Positions 20,645 through 28,387 of a stretch of 64,000 bases of DNA are shown here, piece by piece. Source of the stretch: Citrobacter sp. FP75 (lineage in GTDB: Bacteria > Pseudomonadota > Gammaproteobacteria > Enterobacterales > Enterobacteriaceae); the NCBI RefSeq assembly GCF_018342065.1, contig NZ_JAFDOE010000003.1, forward strand, positions 644,462-708,461, written 5' to 3'. The notes beneath the pieces were generated by a model, which made no database searches, had not been told where the DNA came from, and was given only the letters and a program-made list of their open reading frames with translations. Both the position numbers and the translations under genes were made by a program. Numbering within the stretch: the first letter of the stretch is position 1; every line of letters starts with the position of its first letter.

Positions 20645-20661
20645 TTGGCAACCCTTTTGCT
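20645..20661 (+). promoter_or_regulatory. Sigma-54 (RpoN) promoter for the amino-acid importer
   Basis: TTGGCAACCCTTTTGCT has the -24 GG and -12 GC elements separated by exactly ten bases, with TTGGCA and TTGCT flanks as in the consensus TTGGCACNNNNNTTGCT. Transcription would begin near 20672, leaving a leader of about 130 bases before the binding-protein gene. The spacing and both elements fit; activator identity (NtrC is the obvious candidate) is inferred. Confidence 0.6.
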
Positions 20662-20800
20662 TAATGATTTGGCCTGAAAAGCGTAAGGAAACCTCGCCGT
20701 TATCAGCAGGATATTGTCAGGATGTCGTTTGTTTGGTGAACGTGCCAATAGTTCGGCTTCACACCGCTATGCATAAACCTCTTTGCTAAGGTAGATAATA

Positions 20801-21922
20801 ATGTCGCTGAAATTAATGAAAAATCCGCTTTCTCTCGTGTTGGCTGGTTGTCTGGTAGCGGCGGTTCCCGCCCAGGCTGATATCGTGATTGGCGTTGCCG
20901 GGCCATTTACCGGGCCAAACGCTACCTACGGTGATCAGTACTGGCACGGCGCGACTCAGGCCGCGGAAGATATTAATGCTGCCGGTGGGATCAACGGCGA
21001 AAAAATCAAGCTGGTGCAGGGCGATGACGCCTGTGAACCGAAACAGGCTGTGTCGGTCGCGAACCGACTGGTCGATCAGGACAAAGTGAAGGCCGTCGTT
21101 GGTCACTTCTGTTCTTCTTCTACAATGCCAGCCTCAGAGGTTTACAGCGACGCGGGGATCATCGCTATTACACCTGGTTCGACTAACCCGCTGATCACCG
21201 AGCGCGGCATGAATGACATGTTCCGTATGTGTGGCCGTGACGATCAGCAAGGGGGCGTCGCCAGTAATTTCATCATCGACAAACTGAAAGCCAAGCGGGT
21301 GGTGATTATTCACGATAAAGATACCTACGGGCAGGGGCTGGCGGATGCGACACGTGCTGCGCTGGCTAAGCGCGGGGTGAAAGATGTGATGTATGAAGGG
21401 CTGTCGCGCGGTGAAAAAGACTTTAATGCGCTGGTGACCAAAATTGGTGCTCAGAAGCCGGACGTGGTGTTTTTCGGCGGCTGCCACCCGGAAGCGGGCC
21501 CGCTGGTGCGCCAGATGCGTGAGCAGGGCGTACAGGCTAAATTTTTCTCCGGCGACTGTATCGTCAACGAAGAGATGGTAACTGCCGCCGGCGGCCCGCA
21601 GTACACCAACGGTATTTACATGACCTTCGGTAAAGATCCTCGTCTGATCGCAGACGGTAAAGCGGTTATCGAAAAATTCCGTAGCAACAAGTTTGAACCG
21701 GAAGGCTACACCCTCTACTCCTACGCCTCTATTCAGGCAATCGCCGCGGCATTTAAAGCCACCGGCGGCACCGACTCAGCCAAAGCCAGCGCCTGGCTGA
21801 AGGCGAACCCGGTGGAAACGGTGATGGGCAAAAAAGCCTGGGACAGCAAAGGCGACTTGAAGGTCTCGGATTACGTCGTTTATCAGTGGGATGACAAAGG
21901 CAAATATAAAGAAGTCGAGTAA
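20801..21922 (+). CDS. Branched-chain/hydrophobic amino-acid ABC importer, periplasmic binding protein
   Basis: LivJ/LivK-type periplasmic receptor feeding the LivHMGF-type complex that follows. The 373 residues begin with a signal peptide ending VPAQA (about residue 26), then DIVIGVAGPFTGPNATYGDQ, the family start. AEDINAAGGINGEKIKLV and the C-terminal YQWDDKGKYKEVE are typical of LivJ/BraC. The mature part contains five cysteines (for example in DDACEPK and GHFCSSS). The exact ligand cannot be told from sequence. It is separated from livH by 62 bases and led by a sigma-54 promoter. Confidence 0.92.
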   Translation: MSLKLMKNPLSLVLAGCLVAAVPAQADIVIGVAGPFTGPNATYGDQYWHGATQAAEDINAAGGINGEKIKLVQGDDACEPKQAVSVANRLVDQDKVKAVVGHFCSSSTMPASEVYSDAGIIAITPGSTNPLITERGMNDMFRMCGRDDQQGGVASNFIIDKLKAKRVVIIHDKDTYGQGLADATRAALAKRGVKDVMYEGLSRGEKDFNALVTKIGAQKPDVVFFGGCHPEAGPLVRQMREQGVQAKFFSGDCIVNEEMVTAAGGPQYTNGIYMTFGKDPRLIADGKAVIEKFRSNKFEPEGYTLYSYASIQAIAAAFKATGGTDSAKASAWLKANPVETVMGKKAWDSKGDLKVSDYVVYQWDDKGKYKEVE

Positions 21923-21984
21923 CGCTCAGCGCCGGTGTGGCGACGCACCGGCGCTCATAACATGGCCTATAACACGAGCGAGCA

Positions 21985-22902
21985 ATGATGGAAACTTTCT
22001 TCCTGCAACAGTTAGTCAATGGCTTGACGCTGGGATCGGTTTACGGATTAATCGCCATTGGTTACACCATGGTATACGGCATTATTGGTATGATTAACTT
22101 CGCTCACGGCGAAGTGTATATGATTTCAGCATATCTCTGCGCCATCGGTCTGGCGCTACTTTCCTTCTTTGGCCTGCACTCCTTCCCGCTGCTGATACTC
22201 GGTACGTTGGTGTTTACCATCGTAGTGACCGGTGTCTACGGCTGGGCGATTGAACGCATCGCCTACAAGCCGCTGCGTAACTCAACGCGCTTAGCGCCGT
22301 TAATCTCTGCCATCGGTATGTCATTAATCTTGCAAAACTATGCGCAAATCAGCCAGGGGCCGCGCCAGCAGGGCGTGCCGACGATGCTTGATGGTGTGCT
22401 GCGTCTACATCTCGGTGAAGGCTTTGTGCAGATAACCTATACCAAAATCTTTATCCTGTTGGCTTCGTTTGCTGGCATGTTGCTGCTGACATGGATAATC
22501 GGTCATACCCGCTTAGGTCGGATGTGTCGTGCGGTGCAGCAGGATCGCAAAATGGCTTCCATTCTGGGTATCAACACCGACCGGGTGATCTCGCTGGTGT
22601 TTATGATTGGTGCCGCGATGGCAGGGCTTGCAGGGGTACTGATCACCATGAACTACGGTACTTTTGATTTCTACGCCGGGTTCATTATAGGTATTAAAGC
22701 TTTCACCGCTGCGGTGCTTGGCGGTATTGGCTCATTGCCGGGGGCGATGTTGGGTGGGCTGTTGCTGGGGGTTGCCGAAGCGCAGTTTTCCGGCATGGTG
22801 AACTCCGACTACAAAGACGTATTCTCCTTCGGCCTGCTGGTGGTTATTTTGATTTTCCGTCCACAGGGGCTGCTGGGCCGCCCGATTGTCGCCAAAGTGT
22901 AG
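21985..22902 (+). CDS. livH: Branched-chain amino-acid ABC importer, permease LivH-type
   Basis: Inner-membrane permease of the importer. The 305 residues begin QQLVNGLTLGSVYGLIAIGY, the classical LivH start, and include GMINFAHGEVYM and RAVQQDRKMASILGIN, the coupling-helix region, then GGIGSLPGAMLGGLLLG. About eight membrane segments are visible. It pairs with the LivM-type permease whose gene starts ten bases downstream. Confidence 0.93.
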   Translation: MMETFFLQQLVNGLTLGSVYGLIAIGYTMVYGIIGMINFAHGEVYMISAYLCAIGLALLSFFGLHSFPLLILGTLVFTIVVTGVYGWAIERIAYKPLRNSTRLAPLISAIGMSLILQNYAQISQGPRQQGVPTMLDGVLRLHLGEGFVQITYTKIFILLASFAGMLLLTWIIGHTRLGRMCRAVQQDRKMASILGINTDRVISLVFMIGAAMAGLAGVLITMNYGTFDFYAGFIIGIKAFTAAVLGGIGSLPGAMLGGLLLGVAEAQFSGMVNSDYKDVFSFGLLVVILIFRPQGLLGRPIVAKV

Positions 22903-22911
22903 GAGCTGAAT

Positions 22912-24201
22912 ATGACGACTACAACGGCTTCACGCGATGGTTTTTCACTCAAACGCTGCATTTTGGACACTATTTTTTCGGGGATGGTGGCGTTAGTTCT
23001 CTTTGGCCCGATAGTCGGCGTGGTGCTGGACGGCTACAGTTTCAATTTCGAGGGCCAGCGGCTGGTATGGATTATCGCCGCGGTGATGGTCGGGCGTTTC
23101 ATCCTCAGCGCTTTTCTGATGACCCAGACCGGACGCCACTTTGCCGCCCGCTTTGAAAGCGATAGCGCAGGGGTGTATGTCCGTCCGGCGGGCTATAAAA
23201 CCAGGATGCGCTGGATTATTCCCCTGGTGCTGGCGCTGGCCATCTGCTTCCCGTTTGTGGCGACTAAATATGTGCTGACCGTGGCGATCCTCGGTCTTAT
23301 CTATGTGCTGCTGGGATTAGGGCTGAATATCGTGGTCGGTCTGGCCGGGCTGCTGGATCTCGGTTATGTGGCTTTCTATGCCATTGGCGCGTACGGCCTG
23401 GCGCTGGGTTATCACTATCTGGGACTGGGATTCTGGACGATGCTGCCGATGGCCGCATTGATGGCCGCTGCCGCCGGCGCATTGCTCGGCTTTCCGGTCT
23501 TGCGGATGCACGGCGATTATTTGGCGATAGTAACCCTTGGGTTTGGCGAAATTATCCGTCTGATCCTCAATAACTGGCTGAGCTTTACCGGTGGGCCGAA
23601 CGGAATTTCCGCGCCGCCGCCGACCTTCTTCGGCCTTGAGTTTGGCCGCCGCGCCAAAGAAGGGGGCATACCGTTCCACGAGTTTTTCCATCTGAGCTAT
23701 AACCCGAACCTGAAGTTTATCTTTATCTATGCCGTTTTAGTGTTGGTGGTGCTGCTGGTGCTGTACATCAAGCATCGCCTGACGCGGATGCCGATTGGAC
23801 GCGCGTGGGAAGCACTGCGTGAAGATGAGATTGCCTGTCGTTCGATGGGGCTGAATCACGTGCTGGTTAAGCTGTCTGCTTTTACGCTTGGGGCTTCAAC
23901 TGCGGGCATTGCCGGGGTGTTCTTCGCCACCTATCAGGGGTTTGTGAACCCGACGTCGTTTACCTTTTTCGAGTCGGCGCTGATCCTCGCTATCGTAGTG
24001 CTCGGCGGTATGGGTTCTACCGTGGGCGTTGTGCTGGCGGCGTTTGTCCTCACCGTCACCCCTGAGCTGTTGCGCAGTTTTGCTGAATATCGCGTGCTGT
24101 TGTTTGGCGTATTGATGGTAGTGATGATGATCTGGCGACCGCGTGGCCTGATCCGCATTAACCGCAGCGGTTTTGCCGTGCGTAAAGGGGTAGCGCCATG
24201 A
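22912..24201 (+). CDS. livM: Branched-chain amino-acid ABC importer, permease LivM-type
   Basis: Second permease subunit, 429 residues, close to E. coli LivM length. A longer N-terminal part (1-110) precedes the conserved core that begins LGLNIVVGLAGLLDLGYVAF; RMHGDYLAIVTLGFGEIIRL and AWEALREDEIACRSMGLN (coupling region) follow. It is preceded by AGGAG and overlaps the LivG-type gene by four bases. Confidence 0.93.
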   Translation: MTTTTASRDGFSLKRCILDTIFSGMVALVLFGPIVGVVLDGYSFNFEGQRLVWIIAAVMVGRFILSAFLMTQTGRHFAARFESDSAGVYVRPAGYKTRMRWIIPLVLALAICFPFVATKYVLTVAILGLIYVLLGLGLNIVVGLAGLLDLGYVAFYAIGAYGLALGYHYLGLGFWTMLPMAALMAAAAGALLGFPVLRMHGDYLAIVTLGFGEIIRLILNNWLSFTGGPNGISAPPPTFFGLEFGRRAKEGGIPFHEFFHLSYNPNLKFIFIYAVLVLVVLLVLYIKHRLTRMPIGRAWEALREDEIACRSMGLNHVLVKLSAFTLGASTAGIAGVFFATYQGFVNPTSFTFFESALILAIVVLGGMGSTVGVVLAAFVLTVTPELLRSFAEYRVLLFGVLMVVMMIWRPRGLIRINRSGFAVRKGVAP

Positions 24202-25076
24202 GCCGTGACGTGATTTTAAGCGTTGAGCATCTGATGATGCATTTTGGGGGGATTAAGGCCCTAAACGACGTCAACCTGGAAGTGGAGCGCGGGTCGATTA
24301 CCGCGCTCATTGGGCCGAACGGCGCGGGAAAAACCACGGTATTTAACTGTCTTACCGGCTTTTACAAGGCTTCCGGCGGCCATATTCTGTTTAATGCGCG
24401 AGGGAAAACCACCAATGTGATTCAGATCCTCGGCCAGAAGTTCCAGCCGGGTGACTGGGTTAAGCCGGCGCAGTTGGCATCACGGGTGTTCTACAAAATG
24501 TTTGGTGGTACCCATTTGGTCAATCGGGCAGGGCTGGCGCGAACGTTTCAGAACATCCGCTTGTTCCGTGAAATGTCGGTGGTAGAAAACCTGCTGGTGG
24601 CACAGCATATGCTAGTGAACCGTAATCTGCTGGCCGGGGTGTTGAATACTCCCGCTTATCGTCGGGCGGAAAGTGACGCACTGGATCGCGCCTTCTACTG
24701 GCTGGAGGTGGTGGACCTGGTCGATTGCGCCAACCGACTGGCGGGGGAAATGTCCTACGGGCAGCAGCGACGGCTGGAGATTGCACGCGCCATGTGTACC
24801 GGGCCGGAGATCCTCTGCCTGGATGAACCGGCGGCTGGTCTGAACCCGGTAGAAACCAAGGCCCTGAGTAAAATCATTCGCTTTTTACGTGAGCACCATG
24901 CGATTACCATTTTACTGATTGAACACGATATGGGGATGGTAATGGACATTTCTGACAACATTATCGTGCTCGATCACGGTGACGTGATTGCTTTGGGCAC
25001 AGCGGAACAGATCCAGCACGATGAGAAGGTGATTGCCGCCTATCTGGGTGCCAGCGAGGACGAGGTTCATCTATGA
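24198..25076 (+). CDS. livG: Branched-chain amino-acid ABC importer, ATPase LivG-type
   Basis: First of two ATPases. Walker A GPNGAGKTT (about residue 38), signature MSYGQQRRLEIARAM, Walker B LCLDEPAAGLNPVE and the switch His in LLIEHDMG are intact. At 292 residues it is longer than E. coli LivG (255): the extra sequence lies between the P-loop and the signature, around residues 62-110 (ARGKTTNVIQILGQKFQPGD). Such insertions occur in other LivG proteins. It overlaps the LivF-type gene by four bases. Confidence 0.93.
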   Translation: MSRDVILSVEHLMMHFGGIKALNDVNLEVERGSITALIGPNGAGKTTVFNCLTGFYKASGGHILFNARGKTTNVIQILGQKFQPGDWVKPAQLASRVFYKMFGGTHLVNRAGLARTFQNIRLFREMSVVENLLVAQHMLVNRNLLAGVLNTPAYRRAESDALDRAFYWLEVVDLVDCANRLAGEMSYGQQRRLEIARAMCTGPEILCLDEPAAGLNPVETKALSKIIRFLREHHAITILLIEHDMGMVMDISDNIIVLDHGDVIALGTAEQIQHDEKVIAAYLGASEDEVHL

Positions 25077-25789
25077 GCGAGCCGCTGCTGGAATTTCGTG
25101 AAGTTGACGTGTTTTACGGCGTGATTCAGGCGCTAAAACAGGTCTCATTGCAGGTGAATAAAGGCGAAACCGTGTCGCTGATTGGCGCTAACGGCGCGGG
25201 CAAGTCGACGCTGTTGATGTCGATTTTCGGTCAGCCGCGGGTGCGAAGCGGGCATATTTTATTTGCGGGTGAGGATATCAGCCACCAGTCGACCCATTTT
25301 GTCGCCTCGGCGGGGATCGCTCAGGCACCGGAAGGGCGGCGGATCTTCCCCGATATGACCGTGGAGGAAAACCTGTTGATGGGGACGATTCCAATCGGTA
25401 ACAAATATGCTGCCGAAGACTTGCAAAGTATGTTCGATCTTTTCCCGCGCTTAAAGGAGCGGCGCAAGCAGCGCGCGATGACCATGTCCGGCGGTGAGCA
25501 GCAAATGCTGGCGATTGCCAGGGCGTTGATGAGCCGACCCAAGCTCCTGCTGCTGGATGAACCCAGTCTGGGCCTGGCACCGATTGTGGTGAAGCAGATC
25601 TTTCAGACCCTGCGTGAGTTGGCGCGTAACGGGATGACTATCTTCCTGGTCGAACAGAACGCCCATCATGCACTGAAGCTTTCGGATAGGGGGTATGTAA
25701 TGGTGAATGGTCAAATTCGACTTAGCGGTAGTGGTGAAGAGCTGCTGGGGAACGAGGATGTGCGGAAGGCGTATCTGGGCGGTATATGA
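25073..25789 (+). CDS. livF: Branched-chain amino-acid ABC importer, ATPase LivF-type
   Basis: Second ATPase, 238 residues. Walker A GANGAGKST (about residue 38), APEGRRIFPDMTVEENLLMG, signature MSGGEQQMLAIARALM, Walker B LLLDEPSLGLAPI and switch His in VEQNAHHAL make a textbook LivF. It forms a heterodimer with the LivG-type subunit. Last gene of the operon and of the apparently ancestral chromosome before the island boundary. Confidence 0.94.
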   Translation: MSEPLLEFREVDVFYGVIQALKQVSLQVNKGETVSLIGANGAGKSTLLMSIFGQPRVRSGHILFAGEDISHQSTHFVASAGIAQAPEGRRIFPDMTVEENLLMGTIPIGNKYAAEDLQSMFDLFPRLKERRKQRAMTMSGGEQQMLAIARALMSRPKLLLLDEPSLGLAPIVVKQIFQTLRELARNGMTIFLVEQNAHHALKLSDRGYVMVNGQIRLSGSGEELLGNEDVRKAYLGGI

Positions 25790-25868
25790 GCGTGTCGGTT
25801 AATGCCATAGTAAGAGGCTCCATTTTCTCAACGAATCGTGAGACCCTAAAAACTACGAATAGCAAAAG

Positions 25869-25896
25869 CCCGGGAATCCTTTTCAGGATGACCGGG
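25869..25896 (+). terminator. Stem-loop downstream of the amino-acid importer operon
   Basis: CCCGG at 25869-25873 pairs with CCGGG at 25892-25896, and an inner ATCC/GGAT pairing closes a small loop. The T-rich stretch (TTTCTTTTTT) comes about 14 bases later, not directly after, so it is an imperfect intrinsic terminator. It lies 80 bases after the livF stop. Confidence 0.5.
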
Positions 25897-25956
25897 TAAA
25901 GATAATTTCTTTTTTACAACGTCCCCGGACTTGCTGTAATGTCCCGAAACTTAAAT

Positions 25957-25973
25957 TTGGCTCCTCTGACTGG
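25957..25973 (-). mobile_element. asn-tRNA attachment-site copy (island end, att core)
   Basis: On the - strand the 17 bases read CCAGTCAGAGGAGCCAA. The first 16 are exactly the 3' end of enterobacterial tRNA-Asn (T-stem, acceptor stem, discriminator and CCA); the whole 17-mer equals the direct repeat known to flank the Yersinia high-pathogenicity island at asn tRNA genes. No tRNA body adjoins it: homology stops at 25974. By orientation the island should extend to higher coordinates, with the intact tRNA and integrase expected beyond the right edge. The cob region of E. coli also carries several asn tRNA genes. Confidence 0.75.
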
Positions 25974-26033
25974 GATCGCCTTAGCCATTAACTGACTGAT
26001 TGGTAAGCTAAACCTAAAAATTGGGGTTGTCAA

Positions 26034-26053
26034 GACCACCAGAATGACCACCA
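26034..26053. repeat. Tandem octamers near the attachment site
   Basis: GACCACCA occurs at 26034-26041 and 26046-26053, a 12-base period, 60-80 bases inside the predicted island end. Paired short direct repeats at this distance resemble integrase or excisionase arm sites, but this is inference from position only. Confidence 0.3.
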
Positions 26054-26080
26054 ATGGAATGCAATGAAAAACAGATAAAT

Positions 26081-26761
26081 TTACCCCAAATATTTCTTGG
26101 CAAAACTAGCTAGCTCCTGCGCTCTGACTGGGTCCCAGCCATTGTTGACTGCAAATTGTCTGATTGCTTCTTCAGATGCTTTAAGTCCTTGCTTTTTCAG
26201 GTCAGCAAAAATTCGTTTTGCCCTGTCTTTATCAGATGGGTGGCTAAGTCCTGTTGACATGTTGATGCAGCGACCGAGTCTTAAAATTTCATTACCAATA
26301 GGGTCTGGCAATTCTGGTTTTAGGATTTTCCAGGTAGATGGGCCAACTATTTCAGGCTCCCATGTAGATAGCCAGCGTTTACCTTCCTCCACTGACCAAG
26401 GTAAAAAGACGATACTATTGATGTTTTGAACACTATCAACAATATCCATGTCTTTATCTGTTAAATATGTAGCTAATACAATGTCATGATTGCCATATAT
26501 TGGAAAATTTTTAGGGATATTAAACTCTAGTCGAACATTACTACCCAGATCGATAGTTTGACCTTTTATCAATGCCTTTGTTACCTGGGTTCCAAGGAAT
26601 ATTGCTATATCAGAATGAGAAAACGTTCCTTTCGCAGGAAATAGTAGAGATACTCGTTGAAGTCCCGCATCTTTACATAGATGGTAGGCCTTACTTAAGG
26701 CAGTTTTTATATTATCTTGATTTGAACCATTATTTTCGATTAGAAATCTGGAAATTGACAT
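26081..26761 (-). CDS. Hypothetical protein with DUF1889-like C terminus
   Basis: I do not recognise this 226-residue protein as a whole. Residues 1-130 are a mixed alpha/beta stretch with no signal peptide or membrane segment. The last 45 residues (AKRIFADLKKQGLKASEEAI onward, then NNGWDPVRAQELASFAKKY) resemble from memory the small enterobacterial DUF1889 family, a predicted helical module. It is the last of four genes in a row on the - strand and lies next to the predicted island end. AT-rich composition contrasts with the preceding core genes. A role in the neighbouring toxin-immunity module or in defence is possible but unsupported. Confidence 0.7.
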   Translation of the reverse strand: MSISRFLIENNGSNQDNIKTALSKAYHLCKDAGLQRVSLLFPAKGTFSHSDIAIFLGTQVTKALIKGQTIDLGSNVRLEFNIPKNFPIYGNHDIVLATYLTDKDMDIVDSVQNINSIVFLPWSVEEGKRWLSTWEPEIVGPSTWKILKPELPDPIGNEILRLGRCINMSTGLSHPSDKDRAKRIFADLKKQGLKASEEAIRQFAVNNGWDPVRAQELASFAKKYLG

Positions 26762-26863
26762 AAAAACTCCTTTTAATAAACATTAGGAATAGTAGAAAAG
26801 TCTTGGGTTAGGCTGTTATGTGTTCTGTCTTGTGAGCCGTCCCCAGTGCTAAAGCAAGTCATA

Positions 26864-27589
26864 TCAAAAGTCTTCGTCGTCATCCGTTGGCCCATCCTCA
26901 ATTGCTGGTAAGGCTTCAAGCTGAGATTTGAGTTGTTCATTTAACTGGGAGCCCAATAAGAGAAAAGCTTCAAGCCTTTTTTGCCTTTTTTCCAGTATTC
27001 TCCGTTGCGCATTATTGGGATTGTCTGTATTGGCCGGGTTACCTCGTAACTGAAAGATACGAATTTCAAGCAGATCAACATCTTCGTCCAATCCAGCTTT
27101 CTGTGCTAACTCCACCCATTCTTGGGATTTATCGATAGCATTCTCTGCTGCTAAAGATAAACAGTAATCAATCAGTATTTTTGCTACAGAATCAATATCC
27201 TTAGCGGCGGTTAACCATTTTTGGACCTCACTGGTTTCTTTTTCTACATTAATTAGATCTCGGTAAGGTGAAAAAAATCTCGGTTGCTCATTTTCAGGAT
27301 CAAGACCTTTTAAGGTTCTTAGAATAGGTTCGAGCTCCTGAAATGGTCTGGTACCAATTGGCAATTCGTATCTGTTAGACCAGAATGACCATATAGAGTC
27401 CCTAATCTCCGCTTGTTTAGCTGTACGGACGATGTCGTCTGTACAATGTTCAGCATCATAAATGAGCTCTGCGATATGATGAGCCATCCATCTGCTTAAT
27501 GTATCAACAGAGTCATTTAGCTCAAGCTCATCAACTAGTTTTTTCCCCAGTTCTATAATTGCCGTATAGCGTGTGGATGGTTCCGTCAT
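26864..27589 (-). CDS. Hypothetical acidic helical protein
   Basis: Unrecognised cytoplasmic protein of 241 residues, largely alpha-helical by composition, with a tryptophan-rich early part (SRWMAHHIAELIYDAEH, IWSFWSNRYEL) and a strongly acidic C terminus (EDGPTDDDEDF). No catalytic motif is evident. Its ATG is immediately adjacent to the stop of the TPR gene upstream, so the two are probably co-translated. The next gene follows after 102 bases. AT-rich, like the rest of the island edge. Function unknown. Confidence 0.7.
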   Translation of the reverse strand: MTEPSTRYTAIIELGKKLVDELELNDSVDTLSRWMAHHIAELIYDAEHCTDDIVRTAKQAEIRDSIWSFWSNRYELPIGTRPFQELEPILRTLKGLDPENEQPRFFSPYRDLINVEKETSEVQKWLTAAKDIDSVAKILIDYCLSLAAENAIDKSQEWVELAQKAGLDEDVDLLEIRIFQLRGNPANTDNPNNAQRRILEKRQKRLEAFLLLGSQLNEQLKSQLEALPAIEDGPTDDDEDF

Positions 27590-28031
27590 TTATTTTTCGA
27601 GTTTAATTCTATCTAAATAAAAATCTAAATACTTTTTAGGTCGTTCCTGAAAAGCTCTTTTCTTCCCATAACTGTAAGCATCATGAAAATATTTATGTGC
27701 CTCATCGTACTGCTCTAGTTCAAAGCAAACCATTCCCATATTAACTATAGGGCCGGTGTCTATTGAATCTTTTACCTCTAATAATACGTAAGCCCAGCTT
27801 TTTGCCTTTTCGTAATCACACTTATCAAAATAAGCAGAAAAAAAAACTGGATGCGATCCAATAAGAAGGCATCATCCAACTAGTTCTAGGTTCCGGCACT
27901 AATATCCATGCCTTCTCATAATACAGTAGTGCCGAATCAATATCTTTATTATGGCGATACTTATCCCCCTCTAAGACAATTTTATTTATTTCCTCATTCA
28001 ATGCAGGATCTTTATCATATAAATTGATCAT
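27590..28031 (-). pseudogene. TPR-like immunity gene with a homopolymer frameshift
   Basis: The gene starts MINLYDKDPALNEEINKIV and runs 64 codons to a stretch of nine T (nine A on the + strand, 27838-27846). There it shifts into a frame that stops at once. With eight T the frame continues SAYFDKCDYEKAKSWAYVLL to a stop at 27590, giving a 146-residue TPR-like protein. Small TPR proteins directly behind Rhs toxin tips are common immunity proteins, and this one starts 12 bases after the orphan tip. The lesion may be a true mutation, slippage-based variation or a sequencing error in the homopolymer. Confidence 0.75.
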
Positions 28032-28043
28032 AGTAAGAATTCC

Positions 28044-28343
28044 TCAGTAATTTGGCTGTTCTGCTGGTCCAACAAATCCGCCGGGATCACGGTATCGTTC
28101 AGGTGTTGAACCGCCCCTTGAACGGTTGGTACTGTAATATTCAAGCTCATAGTTATCTGGATCTTTCATCCATGCCCTAACTTCTTTAGATTTAGGGCCA
28201 AAATATCCGCCTCGACGATTCCAGTATGTAACGGCGTCTTCAAGATGAGACATATCTGCATCTTTTATATGATACCATTTTCCATTAGATTCAAAAAGAA
28301 TATCCCTATAACCATCACCCATAATACGCCCGTCTTTACGCAT
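28044..28343 (-). pseudogene. Orphan Rhs C-terminal toxin tip
   Basis: A 99-codon frame whose product looks like the C-terminal tip of a polymorphic toxin, without the Rhs core: DILFESNGKWYHIKDADMSH, VTYWNRRGGYFGPKSKEVR and YELEYYSTNRSRG are of a type I recall from Rhs and other contact-dependent toxin tips, probably a nuclease, though I cannot name the family. Coding similarity seems to extend a few codons above the ATG (GRAVID) until an in-frame TAG, so this is a displaced fragment rather than a complete gene. Silent tips of this kind can be recombined onto the active rhs gene upstream. Confidence 0.65.
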
Positions 28344-28387
28344 TCTATCTATTACGGCACGACCAATTAACTATTAGGGAGTTAATC

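Larger units (their letters stand above)
20217..20800. other. Divergent regulatory region between iron and amino-acid importers
   Basis: This 584-base gap separates two divergent transport operons. It holds the leftward Fur-controlled promoter and a rightward sigma-54 promoter, listed separately. Half-sites resembling the NtrC consensus (GCACC/GGTGC) occur at 20458-20462, 20578-20582 and 20634-20638, but no complete palindrome is present. Two short open frames here show no recognisable protein features and I do not call them genes. Confidence 0.6.

Noticed and set aside
20368..20789. Two short open frames between the iron and amino-acid importers
   Set aside because: No family resemblance and they run through the sigma-54 promoter; treated as non-coding regulatory sequence.
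25957..25980. A complete tRNA-Asn gene
   Set aside because: Only the last 16 bases of the tRNA match; the anticodon and D arms are absent on the inner side, so it is an attachment-site copy.
28300..28387. LexA (SOS) box upstream of symE
   Set aside because: No CTGT-N8-ACAG pattern is present in the upstream 90 bases, unlike E. coli symE.
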